Origin: Erinaceus europaeus
Taxonomy: Eukaryota > Chordata > Mammalia > Eulipotyphla > Erinaceidae
NCBI RefSeq assembly: GCF_950295315.1
Contig: NC_080181.1
Span: 2,796,726 to 2,860,725, forward strand
Reading direction: 5' to 3'
DNA: 64,000 bases
Shown here: positions 43,665 to 55,597 of the stretch, piece by piece
How the letters are laid out: the number at the start of each line of letters is the position of its first letter
Numbering within the stretch: the first letter of the stretch is position 1
Position numbers and translations under genes: made by a program
The notes under the pieces: model-generated
What the model was told of the DNA's origin: nothing
Databases searched by the model: none
Seen by the model: only the letters and a program-made list of their open reading frames with translations

Positions 43665-43818
43665 ATCCCAAAGACGAGGATGTGGGGAGAAAGGAGGACT
43701 TCTACACTGCTGATTTGAATGGAAGTTGGCCTGACCCTCGTGGAAAACATTCTAGAGACTCAAAATACTACAAATGGGAATACCTTATGACTCGGCAATT
43801 TCTCTCCTGGTTCAAAGG
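43665..43818 (+). mobile_element. L1 3' region fragment
   Basis: GAGGATGTGGGGAGAAAGGA, CTTCTACACTGCTGATTTGA, CAAATGGGAATACCTTATGA and CTCGGCAATTTCTCTCCTGG follow the L1 3' region. This is the same L1 segment from which the 33.3 kb minisatellite unit appears to derive. Confidence 0.75.
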
Positions 43819-43823
43819 CCAGG

Positions 43824-44052
43824 GAAGGAAGGAAGGAGGGAGAGAGAGAGAGAGACAGAGAAAGAGAGAGGGAAAGAGGAGGGAGAAAGAGAGGGAGGAG
43901 AGAAAGAGGGGAGAGCGAGAGACTAAGCCTGAGATTGACTGTAACACTGCTTCATGAAACTTTTCCCCTGGAGGTGGGGATTGGGGGCTTAGACCAAGGT
44001 TATTGCACATTGTAATGTGTGCACTGAACTAGGTATGCCATCACCTAGCTCC
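43824..44052 (-). mobile_element. SINE-B, GA-expanded
   Basis: The GA/GGGA-rich body (43825-43922) is longer than usual. Then CACTGCTTCATGAAACTTTT, GGAGGTGGGGATTGGGGGCT and head complement TATGCCATCACCTAGCTCC. Confidence 0.87.
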
Positions 44053-44149
44053 TAAGTTTCACTTTCTACAATATTGAATTACCAAACAAAATCTCAATTA
44101 AATAAAAATACTCTTAAGACTGACTGCATAATCTTTTTGTAAAATTCAA

Positions 44150-44350
44150 GAGACCAGGCACTGGCACACCTAGTTTAGCGCACACATTCCAGCGCACAAG
44201 GACAAGTGTTCAAGCCCCTGGCCCCCACCTGCAGGGGGAAATCTTCACGAATGGTGAAGTAGGGCTGCAGGTGTCTCTCTGTCTCTCTCCCTCTCTCCAT
44301 CTCCCCTCTCAATTTCTTTGTCTCTATCCAATAATAAAAATAATAACAAA
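44150..44350 (+). mobile_element. SINE-B
   Basis: GAGACCAGGCACTGGCACAC head, GTTCAAGCCCCTGGCCCCCA, GGGGGAAATCTTCACGAATG and CCAATAATAAAAATAATAAC tail. Confidence 0.92.
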
Positions 44351-45084
44351 TTTGAAATTTAAAATTCAGTCTGAAGATGTTACAGTTGAACCTTATGAGT
44401 TTTAAGACTGGCAGAGAACTCTGACTGCAAAGAAAATCTATGAATTTAAAACTCAGATTTCCTCTGCTTACTGCATTCTTGTAATTTAAATTAGCAATAC
44501 CTATTTCATGTATTCTATAGAGCTTTTGCAAGGAGAGTAATGCGTAGAGTTGATTTTTACATTAAAAAGAATCTGCATGAAGGGGGTCATTAGTACAGTT
44601 TTCACAACCGTAGGTATTTGCTTTGATCACTCCCGTGCTAGAGCTAGGGGCTAGTTAATAAGACGAGCTTTTTGTGATATAACATCCGTCACTCAAACTA
44701 TTTCTGAAAGTTAAGGTTATTTGCTGTTGGAAGATAAGTCACTTCCATGCATTGGGTCTTTCTCTGCTAATTAATAAAATCAACATATTTTCTCACTGAA
44801 AATAGATAAACATGAATATAAATCAACAAGTACATAGTCAAATCAAAGATTCAGACAGAATAGCATGAGTATGGCCTACATTATTTAAAGATCTCCATGT
44901 TGCTCTGTATGGGACACTGAAAATAGGATTCCTACCATTCTTTGTAAGCTATTTCCATTGCATTCCAAACCCACTTACAAGGGATTGGCATATATTTTAA
45001 GGTTCAGGCTTCTGAAATTCAGCTACATTTGTAAGATTAATCCAGTGAGTATGTGTTTTGGGGGGTGATGATGATGATGATTAA
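44351..45084. other. Unassigned AT-rich sequence
   Basis: No repeat or gene recognised. A short (TGA)n run is at 45066-45080. Confidence 0.5.
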
Positions 45085-45153
45085 TGTTTTACTAGAGTGC
45101 TTCTCAGCTCTGGACTGAATATGGGAGTCTCAAACTATTATGCTGTCTTAGCT
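45085..45153 (-). mobile_element. SINE-D remnant, uncertain
   Basis: TAGAGTGCTTCTCAGCTCTG, GGGAGTCTCAAACTATTATG and CTGTCTTAGC recall a reversed SINE-D with a large deletion. Confidence 0.45.
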
Positions 45154-45156
45154 GCA

Positions 45157-45197
45157 GTGTGTGTGTGTGTGTGTGTGTGTGTCCGTGTGCGTGTGTG
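45157..45197. repeat. (GT)n microsatellite, interrupted
   Basis: GT from 45157 to 45182, then CCGTGTGCGTGTGTG. Confidence 0.95.
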
Positions 45198-45209
45198 AAT
45201 CTATCACTA

Positions 45210-45310
45210 CCATGTAGTGAAGGCCTACTACAGACCAGGCACCAAGAACATCTTTCTTGTAAAAATCCTCATGATGACCATCTGTGCATTGTGACTATCC
45301 CATTCCGTTT
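45210..45310 (+). mobile_element. Possible MIR fragment
   Basis: GAAGGCCTACTACAGACCAG, GCACCAAGAACATC and AAAATCCTCATGATGACCAT parallel the MIR order (cttactatgtgccaggcact ... aatcctcacaacaacc). Short and diverged. Confidence 0.45.
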
Positions 45311-46386
45311 TCCTGTCTCACAACTTTCACAACTAAACATGGCTCTTGAATTGGACATAGATGGAGCCATTGAAGTAGATGGTGCGACTTCAAGCTTGAT
45401 GCAGCATGATATGTGCGATGCTTAATAAAATCCCTGCACACTCAGAGCACTTGGTAATTATGTAAGAGAAGAGTCCTGGACAGTAAGGATGAGCATAACT
45501 CCGTACTGCTTATTTTGAATTTGATTTGTTATTCTGGACGAGAAGCTCTGCTTTCATGAATTGAAAAGTTCTCCAGTTAGATTAAATGTTTTTCTTATAG
45601 GCAAGTAAGCAAATGATTTAAGACATGATTAAAAAAAAAAAGACAGAATGTCTTCTTGCAGATGTTTAATAGACAGACTGGTGATTCTCCTGCTAGGTTA
45701 TGCTGAGCTAGCAAAAGTGCTTCAACCACTTAAAACAGTGGTTGATTTCATTACGAGCATTCCCCATGGAACTCAACGTGAAGAATGCACACACAAACAT
45801 TAACGGAGACCAAAATGGATTTTGTGGTTAGAACCACGTTGTTGGACACTGATGTGAAACCACATCTGATCAAATGAAATTTAAAAGGATTATGACCAAA
45901 AAAAAAAAAAAAGAACTCAATTCAGCATCCTAAACTTTGGCTACTATTTATTTCTCCATATATGTGTCATAATATAAACAAAAAAATAATAATAAATCAA
46001 GGGAAAAACTGTGAGGAAATGTCAAATTGTGTCAAATAATAAATTTTAGTTTAATTTCTGGATACAGACAGACATTCTCTGTTCCTAGTACAGTTATTTG
46101 AAAACCACAGTCAGTTTGGTTTTTAGAAACTTCCTCCAGGAAGCTCTCTGTACCCCCCAGCACTTCATGTAGGAAGTGCTTTTCCTAAATCTAACACTTC
46201 ATGTGCTCTCTTCTGAAGGCCGAAGCACGCAAACACAGTGAGCATGGGCACACAGCCTTTCAAGCTCAGCACTGACTACAGCTTCTGCTCTGAAGCTAGT
46301 ATTTGATCAAACTTCCCAGATAAAAAACAGATGTTAATAGCAGCAGGAGGTTGAGTGCCCCCGTTTCCATGTTAATTTTATTCACA
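45311..46386. other. 1.1 kb unassigned sequence
   Basis: A-runs at 45630-45642 and 45898-45913. No element or gene recognised. Confidence 0.5.
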
Positions 46387-46399
46387 GTACTATTTTCTT

Positions 46400-46696
46400 T
46401 TTTTTTTTTTTTAAATATTTTATAGTTATTTTCCCTTTTGCTGCCCTTTTTTATTGTTGTTGTAGTTGTTGTTGTTATTGATGTCGTCATTGTTGGATAG
46501 GACAGAGAGAAATGGAGAGAGGAGGGGAAGACAGAGAGGGGGAGAGAAAGATAGACACCTGCAGACCTGCTTCACCGCTTGTGAAGCGACTCCCCTGCAG
46601 GTGGGGAGCGGGGGCTCAAACCAGGATCCTTACACCAGTCTCCGCACTTCGTGCCACGTGCACTTAACCCGCTGTGCTACCGCCTGACTCCCAACG
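46400..46696 (-). mobile_element. SINE-A with 13 bp perfect TSD
   Basis: Full reversed copy ending in head complement GTGCTACCGCCTGACTCCC. GTACTATTTTCTT occurs at 46387-46399 and 46697-46709. Confidence 0.95.
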
Positions 46697-46709
46697 GTAC
46701 TATTTTCTT

Positions 46710-48356
46710 ACATTAATCGTAAGCACAAAAGCCAAAGAATTGGTTTGAGAAAGTCTTGGACTTGGATGTTACACAGTCACAGGCATGATCATGAGAAAGC
46801 ATCATGTTCTCCCTGACATATGACATTGTCGCTTTTAAAAGAAGGAAGGTGGGGGTTCCTTTAAAGGTCCATGTCCAGCAGACACAATAGCTCATGTGGA
46901 CAGTGTGCTGCTTTGTCACATGCTGGACGCCTTGACATGGCTGTCAGCCTTCCTTCACTGCAGGGAGCTTCCGTGCTGTGACCTTTCACCTTCTTTGTCA
47001 GTAAACAAAGAAATGAACCTTGACTTCAGTGCCTCACTGCCTCACTGCCCACAGCCTCCCACTAGTGGTGGTGTGCTTCCTGTGACTGCAGTAACTGAGC
47101 TCAATGCTTCCTGAGCAGTCAACCTCCGTTATAACACTCTAAGGGTCCACACTCTGTTTTTGTGATTCTAGATTCTGCTGTTTGGTAGAACCAGGACCTT
47201 CCATATAATTGTCTTGGCACTACAAAGAGTATGGATCCAGCATGGGCGTCCCAGTCAGTTTTAGAGCTAGAAAGACCATAGGAAGAAATCCCAGATTTTC
47301 AGCTACATGCCCTCCTAGGCACAAGAATTTACAATATAGGATTTCAACTTTTAAAAATAATAATATTTGGGAATTCGTATGGAAGAAGTAAAAATTCATT
47401 GCAAGTCCTGTGTTTCCCTATCATCTCAATGAAAATCAAGATGAAATATGTCAACATGTGGGAAACTTAAACTCATTAATTAGTGCATTTACATCCAGGA
47501 TAAAATTACAAAAATGAAAATAAATATGCAGACACTTGGTGACACAATTAAATAAACGCCATTGGCAAGAGGAAACCTGTTCTGAGGGCCAGATTTGAAA
47601 GGCAGGATGAGGACGTTGGAGAAGAACGGCATAGAGTCAGCTTTAATTACCAGCGTGTTCTTGCACAGAAACACACACTTCTGTGGGAATCTCTTAAAAC
47701 TCTATATTCTAAGGAAAGGACAACACAATCTGTTGTTTATGTAACAGAGGAGCTGATCACAAGTGGGAGGCACACACATGGGAGCCTTTCCCCTTAGAAG
47801 GAGACAATCCTCTGCTGGTTGGGGGCAACATCTGCTCTGCTTGCTGCTGGCGGTGGGCTGTCAGGGCAGAGGAGGGAGACGTGGCTGCCATCCGATCAGC
47901 AGAGCGCTCTGTGGAGGGGCAAGGACCCGCAGCACCCACTCTCCTGCTTTCCTTAAGGGGGCAACAGCAGACCTAGCTGTCTTCTGCTTGCCGACAGCTA
48001 TTGTCCATTGAGCTGCCTGGTCCCTGGCTAGAATTTACAATCTCGGGATAATCTGAGGGCAGTTTTGCCAGTTCATTCTCCTGGTCCCAAAACTCAAAAT
48101 TACCTAGCCACCACATACACCCGAAATCAACAGGTACGAGGAAGCAGTGGATCCCCAGACTAAATGATGAATCAGCAGTCCTTTTATTTACTTTCTGCGT
48201 CTAAACTTTTATTCCAAGCAATGAACTTCACTGATTTTGCTCACTGAAGATTTGCTTTTAATTTGCCAAAATAAATAAATAAAATAAAATAAAATAAACC
48301 AAAGAATGACTTAGGTTTCTGAGTATGACTATTATGCATGCATACCAAACAGCAAC
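46710..48356. other. 1.6 kb SINE-free sequence
   Basis: A second long stretch with no recognised mobile element. AAATA repeats lie at 48268-48299. Frames of 60-82 codons have no known domain. Confidence 0.5.
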
Positions 48357-48552
48357 AAGGGGCTGAGTGCACACAATACTGTGTGCAAAGACCTGGGTTC
48401 AACTTCCTGATCCGGACCCCCACCTGCGGAGGGAGGGCCACTTGCAATGAGGGAGTGCTGTAGGGGTGTCTCTCACTCTCCTCTATCTCCTCCTTTCTTC
48501 TCGAGTTCTATCTGTCTCTCTACAGAATAAGTAGGTGAATCAATAAACGGTA
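48357..48552 (+). mobile_element. SINE-B, 5' truncated and diverged
   Basis: Starts near GGGCTGAGTGCACACAATAC, keeps GACCTGGGTTCAACTTCCTG, CCCCACCTGCGGAGGGAGG and a CTCTCTACAGAATAAGTAGG tail. Confidence 0.82.
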
Positions 48553-49016
48553 GCAATGAATTAAGAATCACAGTGGTAGTGCGGGAGCTCCCGTGCCAAC
48601 ACATTCGCCATGCAGCCTCGGAGCTAAAGGAACACACAGGCCCAGCACGATCACGCGCCTGCCCTCAGTGCAACTCAGCACCTTAGTCTGTTCTCACCCC
48701 CACACTCTTAACAGTGGCTTTGTCACCTGTGAGCAGTCCCTGCACTTGGCAGGGCTTTTTGCACTTCCACGTAAAATGGGTTTTGGCAGATGGGACTGGC
48801 CAGAACCCCAGCAGTGGAAATGCAACTGACATCTTGATGTGTAAATAATCCGCCTGAGTCACAGCTCTGGACTATGAGCATTCTACTTCATCACTCCCGT
48901 TCTACGAGATTTTGAGAATGATCTAGAAATGGCTTTTGCATCACTGATTTAAGAAGCTTCTTAGAGTGTACAAATAAAATACCTGCTACTTTTTCCTTCT
49001 CATATCCACCTCCTCC
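48553..49016. other. Unassigned sequence
   Basis: Nothing recognised. Confidence 0.5.
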
Positions 49017-49233
49017 CCTTTTATTTTGCTACCAGGGTTATTGCTGGGGCTTGGTGCCAGCACTATAAAACCACTGCTCTCGGTGGCCAGTTTTCTTTTT
49101 CTTTCTTATTGTATATGACAGGACAGAGAGAAGGGGCGATAGAGAGGGAGAGAGAAAGAGAGGCACTTGCAGACCTGCCTCACTGCTCCTGAAGAGTCCC
49201 CCCTGCAGATGAGGTGTGCCATGGCCTGGCCCC
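49017..49233 (-). mobile_element. SINE-B/T, internal deletion in tRNA head
   Basis: Module T complement is good (TACCAGGGTTATTGCTGGGG). GA body and CAGACCTGCCTCACTGCTCC follow. CCCTGCAGATGAGG then jumps to TGTGCCATGGCCTGGCCCCC near 49213, skipping about 55 bp with the B box. Confidence 0.87.
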
Positions 49234-50651
49234 CAGCCCCTTTATGTCTTACTAAACATACAGCTGACTTCCAGCAGTTGCATGTGTGTGTGAAGACATT
49301 TTTTTTCCTTTTCGATTGCTCTGAAATACACTGGATTTCATGTCTAATTCATTGCTTCTTTCTACTGAAGAGTGTCTTTTAATCATTCTAGAGAAGCAAT
49401 ATGCTCAGAGCCAACAGCAAACAGATACACACACAACAACACCATAATCTCTTTATCCTTCAGAAAATTGAAATGTACTCAACAGGTGGCAGTTATTATA
49501 CTTTTTTTTTATTAGTTAAGGGATGAGGGATTTCCCAAAATTCCCTGTGTGCTGGTTTAGAGCAATCGTGTTTCAGTTTCCCCTTCTATGAGGACTCTTG
49601 GGGTGTGAGGATGGGGGCTGGGGATGTCACAGCTGCTCTTTGCCGGCTCACTCCTTTATGCCCTGCCAGATGGGGAGAAGGGCTGTTTTTCTGGAGTGTC
49701 CAGGTTGAGCCATGAGCACCTACTCTTCAGAGATCTGGGTCCTTCCTTGCCTGCCCCACACTGCTCTGTTTGCATAGTCCCTCTCTCTTGGGATGGTGGC
49801 TGCTGCAGTTGACTTGCCATCTGGGACACCTCTCTACAAAAAATCTAACCTGACGTTTAAAACATTTCATAACATGGCTTCTATATATATATATTTTTTT
49901 TTTTATGAAACTGGGTCTATGCAAAATATTTCATTTTATGACCTGTCTAAAAATTCTTTGTTAAGTTGAAAGATTCTACACCCAATAATCTTTTTGAGTG
50001 TTTTAAATCTCTCCTTACACTGGATATGGTCTGATGTTAACAATGCATTTTCAAATTTTCAAAGGGAACCGTGTGCCCCACCCACCCACCCAAACTACTG
50101 CAACCAAGTGCAAATGAAGCCTGTGGTGTTATCTCGTCAATCAGGCCATTCAAGAAAGCTGACCTAGAGCTGGGGATCCAGGGGACTACTGGCTTCAAGC
50201 CTCTGGTTTATCATTTCTATGCCAGGAGTTGAGCTGTGGTGGTCAGATGGTGTTTTACTTGCCTTATAAACATTAATTTATAGACCCTGGTGCCAGTGTC
50301 ATCAAGTAGTGATGTGCCAATCTGATAAGTGCAACAAGATAAACCCAGAAGGAAAATTTAAAATCGCTAACTCAGAACTTGGTGTCGAGATTCTAGCAGG
50401 ATGATTTCAGAGCACAGGCTTGAACCGTTTCAAATGTTGTAATGTTTTACCAGTAGTCTGTTATATTCCTATCTGATTTCATTAGAACACCCTTCCTTAT
50501 TTAACTCAATACCACTTAATATCCCGTAGTCTGTCAAATCCTGAAACATACACACACTGAAATAAAAGGTTACTAAGTCACATTTGCAAGAACATGGGGG
50601 TTATTGGCTTAGGGAAGAGGAGAGGGTCGTTTAGAATAGTAATTACTGCGT
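49234..50651. other. 1.4 kb unassigned sequence
   Basis: Short TA run at 49882-49893. No element or gene recognised. Confidence 0.5.
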
Positions 50652-50990
50652 GGGGGCCAGGTGTTAGTGGCTTGGTAGAAGGCACACATTGCCATGCATA
50701 AGAACCTGGGTTCAAGCCCCTGGTCCCCACCTGCAGCGGGAGAGGAAACTTCACAAGCAGTGAGGCAAAGCTGCATGTAGCTCGCTTTCTTTCTTCCTTT
50801 CTTTCTTTTTTTCCTTCCTTCTTCCTATTCCCCCTACCCTCTCAACTTCTGTTAATCTCTATCAAAAAAAAAAAAAAAAAAAAAAGAAAGGAAGGAAGGA
50901 CAAAAGGAAGGAAGGAAAGCGTGTCACCAGAAGGGATGGATTCATTGTGCAGGCACTGAGCTCTACAGATGACCCCGGTAGCAATAAATA
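50652..50990 (+). mobile_element. SINE-B/T with expanded internal A and purine tracts
   Basis: TGGGGGCCAGGTGTTAGTGG head, CT-rich middle enlarged with CTTTCTTTC, a poly-A of 22 (50864-50885) and GGAAGGAAGGA before module T (AGAAGGGATGGATTCATTGT). This shows that A-rich sequence separates body and module. Confidence 0.88.
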
Positions 50991-51254
50991 GTCTGTGTGA
51001 TTTATTTATCAAATAATAAATTATACTTTTCTAATCTATTTTTCTTTCAGTTGTTTAACTGAGTGGATTCAGGTAACATGGTATTGACAAGAGAAGCTTA
51101 GTTCTCTCTCTGGTGAGCAGCTGCTCCGAGTGAAAGGTCAGCGTCACAGCTGAGCAGAGAGCTGTCCTGTGAAACAGCAGAGAAGGCAAGGTGTCGGTAG
51201 TCTGGCAGTCATGCCATATTCCAGTAGTGCCTGGATGTCAAGAGAATGCACACA

Positions 51255-51537
51255 GGGGAGTCGGGTGGTGGCGCAGTGGGTTAAGCGCAGTTGGCGCTAA
51301 GCACAAGGAGCCGCGTAACTATCCCGGTTCAAGTCCCTGGCTCCCCACCTGCAGGGGAGTCGCTTCACAGGCAGTGAAGCAGGTCTGCAGGTGTCTGTCT
51401 TTCTCTCCCCCTCTCTGTCTTCCCCTCCTCTCTCCATTTCTCTCTGTCCTATCCAACAATGACGACATCAATATTAACTACAATAATAAAAAAAAACAGC
51501 AAGGGCGACAAAAAGGAAAATGAATAAAGAAATATAA
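51255..51537 (+). mobile_element. SINE-A with 15 bp perfect TSD
   Basis: GGGGAGTCGGGTGGTGGCGC head and full tail. AAGAGAATGCACACA at 51240-51254 and 51538-51552. Confidence 0.95.
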
Positions 51538-51552
51538 AAGAGAATGCACACA

Positions 51553-52251
51553 ATAGAGAAAGACTTCCTTCAGCCAGACATCACTTAATGATACTGAGTA
51601 GAAACAGACAAATGGTGTAGACTATGAATTTGGCAGGGATATTTTAGTAGAGCTCACACAGATTTATAAGGCAAGTCTGTAATGGAACAAAAGCCTGTTT
51701 GCATTTCATTCTTAGTGTCCACGCCTCTCAGTTCGTGTGATCTATATATGGGGGAGATTGGCTTTTACTAGAATGTGGAGAAACTCTAGGATAATTTCCA
51801 CTTTGGAAGATGTTTTTTCTTCCTAAGCCATAGAAGCTTTTGTCGAGAACTTCAACACTTGACAGTATACTTCTGCACACACTTCATTGAGTACTTTTAG
51901 GATACACTTGGTAATGACTTTATTGTCTATGTTGTTTTGCATTGTTATTATTACAGGGAGGGTATAAAGAGAACTGAAGACAGAAAAGAGATTTGAACCT
52001 ACTCCTGGGTCAGTGGCCTGCTAGACTGCAATGCCTCTGTAATGAGCCGCTGTGCTGTCTGTCCCTGCTGTCTGTCCCTTTAAATAACATGGAAGCTTTG
52101 GATTTGAAATGAATCTTCTTGACAGCTCTGCCTATGCTTATGTCTATCACAAAATTAGTCGTTCCACATTATAAGTTTAAGTGACAGTTACAGTGGACCT
52201 CTCTATGAGGAGAAAAGATCTGAGCAGCAGTAAAACATTTAATGTTGTGCT

Positions 52252-52289
<38 letters not shown>

Positions 52290-52952
52290 CTCTCTCACAC
52301 ACTTGCTTTCCAAGGCAACTAAGTTTTATCTGAACAGGAGTTTCAAATAAGGAATACATAATCTGACTTCAAAGTGACTGCGGGAAGAAGCCTAGCAGAA
52401 TGTCAGACATATACACATAGAAAGCAGAGAATATCATTTGAAGAACTTGAGAAGAATAAACTTCACTCTACTTCAAGTTGTTTTCAACTGCTTCTTTAGC
52501 AATTCCTTTCTTGGCACTTGAAATTCTGCATTTTTTTTTTACCAATAAAACAATTATATAATAGTATCCTAACATGACATTTTCTGTGTATAAGGCCCCT
52601 TTCATACTTTACTTAGGTAAATGATTTCCTTAAGTTTAAATGAGTATTAACAGCATCACTGACAGAAGTGAAACATAGGCAGAGGCTACTTAGTGACATG
52701 CTTATTTGGGACAGCTTGCAGTGCTCTGAGTTCCGCACAAAAACTCATCTCCTAGGAGTCAGCAGCCAGGAACCACATCTCTGGCGAACATGAACCAGAC
52801 CCAGGATATGATGCCGGAGACTAGGGCAAGAATTCGTCTCTCTGAACTTCAAAACAAATGCTAACATGGAATTTCATTATCTGAGGTCTCCTTTAGCCAG
52901 GAGGCCTCTGGAGCTGCTGCCCTGACTGGCCATAGGGTATCCCATTGGTCCT
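51553..52952. other. 1.4 kb mostly unassigned
   Basis: Holds the (CA)n at 52256-52288. TTGAACCTACTCCTGGGTCA near 51993 may be a trace of an old SINE. No gene recognised. Confidence 0.5.
52256..52288. repeat. (AC)16 microsatellite
   Basis: Uninterrupted AC run. Confidence 0.96.
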
Positions 52953-53146
52953 CACTCCCCTGAGTGGCCACACAGCTCCCCTGTGAACCCCACTCCCCTG
53001 AGTGGCCACACAGCTCCCCTGTGAACCCCACTCCCCTGAGTGGCCACACGGCTCCCCTGTGAACCCCACTCCCCTGAGTGGCCACATGGCTCCCCTGTGA
53101 ACCCCACTCCCCTGAGTGGCCACATCGCTCCCCTGTGAACCCCACT
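52953..53146. repeat. 38 bp minisatellite, 5 units
   Basis: CACTCCCCTGAGTGGCCACA ... GCTCCCCTGTGAACC repeats start at 52953, 52991, 53029, 53067 and 53105, with CACT of a sixth at 53143. Changes are confined to 2-3 positions (ACAGC, ACGGC, ATGGC, ATCGC). Each unit holds the palindrome GTGGCCAC. Confidence 0.97.
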
Positions 53147-53896
53147 TTCCTAGAGGACTTGACATGGCTGAAGAGGACTGAGCCAAGTTCAGAGCCCCCC
53201 TTCAACTGTATAGGCTTTCTGTTTTCATTTGTACAGCTGCTTACTCAGTTACTTTTTGAGCTCAAATATACAAAGGTCGAAATTGTTTTGGTCTGATGGT
53301 TGAGTTATGGGACTTTTAAAGTGGACGCATCATAAGCAGGAAGGGAGAAAGGTGAGGATGTCTCCCTGAGGCTGTGGTGGGGGCTGAGCCGCCTTCAGGA
53401 GGCCTGGCCTGTGAAGACTGGACACCTTGCGTCACAGCAGCAGTGTGGACAGTCTGCAGCCGTGCTCACGCACAGGCCTTGATTCCCGTGCTCTGTGAGG
53501 GACAAGCTGTGCTGCCATGTCTACATCTGCCTGGTTGTGAAGACGTTAAGTGCACTGGTTAGAGAAGCAGACGACAGTCAAATCCTGATATGGAGAAAGA
53601 AGGGGCTCTGAATAGTAACAACAGAAAACAAATCTACAATGAGTTACTTCCTGCAAAAACATCCACACAACAGAAAACCGCATACTATACATTTACATTC
53701 ACATTAATGGTAATAATTAGTTGATAGTTTACTAAATTCTAAGCATATCGGATGATCATTGATACTTAATTTTTTCAACTTATGTAAGGAACATGATATT
53801 ACCCTTTTTTCTTTTTACACATAATAAAACTTACGAAATGTTATATATACATCACTTCAGGTGACAGGGTTAGTCAATGGAAAAGAAACAGGATAT
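53147..53896. other. Unassigned sequence, possible MIR trace
   Basis: TTTACTAAATTCTAAGCATA through TATGTAAGGAACATGATATT (53728-53802) loosely follows MIR but too weakly to call. No gene recognised. Confidence 0.4.
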
Positions 53897-53909
53897 AAAT
53901 AAACCCTGA

Positions 53910-54090
53910 GAAGAGTCCATGGTGGCGCAGCAAGTTAAGCACATGTGGCGCAAAGCACAAGGACTGGCGTAAGGATCCCGGTTCGAGCCCCTGGCTCCCC
54001 ACCTGCCGGAGAGTCACTTCACAGGCGGTGAAGCAGGTCTGCAGGGAAACAAAAGGGAAAAATAAATAAATATTTTAAAATTTTAAATAA
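53910..54090 (+). mobile_element. SINE-A lacking the CT-rich middle, TSD intact
   Basis: Head and core are normal up to AAGCAGGTCTGCAG (54044). The sequence then jumps to GGAAACAAAAGGGAAAAATA, omitting about 115 bp of the pyrimidine-rich middle and AACAACAA tail. AAATAAACCCTGA at 53897-53909 and 54091-54103 is the TSD. Confidence 0.93.
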
Positions 54091-54233
54091 AAATAAACCC
54101 TGACTTCACAGTGTGTGCTCCACTGTTGCTTTTCTTTCATGACATCGTTTATTTAGTGTGTTTGAATAAAATCATATCTATCTATAGTGCAAGCAGTACA
54201 CATATCAGAGGCCTGGCATAAGTGACTGAGTTC

Positions 54234-54330
54234 AGGGGCCAGGTGGTGGTGGCCCCAGTTGAGCAGTTGAGCGTACACAGTATCAAGCTCAAGGATTCAG
54301 GTTCAAGCCCCACTCCCCAAATGTCCTAGC
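54234..54330 (+). mobile_element. SINE-B, head only
   Basis: GGGGCCAGGTGGTGGTGGCC through CAGGTTCAAGCCCCACTCCC, with a small duplication GAGCAGTTGAGC near 54262. The 3' part is missing. Confidence 0.85.
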
Positions 54331-54694
54331 TACGCATCTCCTGAGTTTCTGATTACTCAGCATATCAGTCACCAGTTTCTGAGGCCCTACCGACAGCTTC
54401 TGTTCATACAAGAGTCAGAAGTCAGGTGTAAGTTCGGAAAAACATATCTAGAAATAAACAAACAGAAAATGCCTGCAACTTCATGTCAGCCCTACATCAG
54501 AAACGAGCAACTGGGAAGCTGATCCAAGTCGCTCCCAAGTGTCTGCTAGGAATGACACTCTAGCTGCTTGACCCAGACATTCATGCCCTGTTGTACACAC
54601 ACTGCTGTGAGAAGGCTGCCAAGGTCTAGGCTTCTGAGCGAGTCCACATATCACAGACTCAGCCTAGGTATTAAAAAGACTCAGTCTGTGCTTT
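54331..54694. other. Unassigned sequence
   Basis: Nothing recognised. Confidence 0.5.
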
Positions 54695-55250
54695 GAGACA
54701 TACAATCAATTTTTCCCCTCTCACATTAATTAATTAGTGAGTTATATGACTTCGACTTAATAGGAGTGTACACAGACACCAATCGACTTTGTCCCCTCCC
54801 ACCCACCCACCCCCGCCCCTCCCCCTTGCCGACCAGGAAGCCGCATGTCCACCCTCCCCCCCACCACAGGGTTTGTACTTTGCTGCCCTACTCTAGATTC
54901 AGTCAGATCCTGCTCTGAGTTTCCCTTTCTGTTCTTCTTTCTCAACTTCTGTTGATGAGTGGGAATCATCCCACACTCATCTTTATCTTTCTGACTTAGC
55001 TCACTTAACATAATTCCTTCTAGCTCTGTCCAAGATGGGTCAGAGAAGGTGGGTTAATTGTTCTTAACAGCTGCGTAGTATTCCATCTTTGGAGTTTGCT
55101 GACTTTAGACTCATTTCACCCCGCCCACTCTGGCTCCTGCTATTCACAGGCGAAGACATGCTCCATAGACCCTCACAGCTATTCAGCCAATACTTGAATT
55201 ATTTTACAAGTCAAGGGATTATAATAGCATTGTTATTCGCACTGTGAGAT
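54695..55250 (-). mobile_element. L1 3' UTR, inverted
   Basis: GAGTGGGAATCATCCCACAC, TTTCTGACTTAGCTCACTTA, ATTCCTTCTAGCTCTGTCCA and CTGCGTAGTATTCCATCTTT are the complement of the L1 block seen at 27230-27400. A C-rich tract (CCCACCCACCCACCCCCGCC) lies at 54799-54818. The distal limit is uncertain. Confidence 0.82.
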
Positions 55251-55347
55251 GAGAGGATGATCAGATAACCCAGTTTCCACTCTGTTATACTAGTAATGCC
55301 ACAGTGTGTTTTCTATCCTAAGGCTAAGAGAAGTTAAGAAAATGCTT

Positions 55348-55500
55348 GGGGGCCAGGCGGAGGCGAACTTGGTTAAACACTTACAATACAAGTGTGCAAG
55401 GACCCCGGTTCAAGCCCCTGGTCCTCACCTGCAGTGGGGGACCTTCATGGGTGGTGAAGCAGGGCTGCAAGTGTCTCTCTGTCTCTCTCCTCTCTCCCTA
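55348..55500 (+). mobile_element. SINE-B, 5' part of an interrupted copy
   Basis: GGGGGCCAGGCGGAGGCGAA head to CTCCTCTCTCCCTATC, then broken by a reversed SINE-D. It resumes at 55598. Confidence 0.9.
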
Positions 55501-55597
55501 TCAGCTCTGGTTTATGGTGGTGCGGTGGATTGAACCTGGGGCTGTGGAGCCTCAAGCATGAGAGTCTATTGGCATAACCATTATGCCATCTACCCCC
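55501..55597 (-). mobile_element. SINE-D fragment inside SINE-B
   Basis: AGCTCTGGTTTATGGTGGTG to CATTATGCCATCTACCCCC. Only the tRNA-like half is present, without the T-rich end expected for an ordinary insertion. Confidence 0.9.

Noticed and set aside
52861..53205. Overlapping minus-strand frames of 114 and 97 codons
   Set aside because: Product of the 38 bp minisatellite, which lacks stops in every minus-strand phase.
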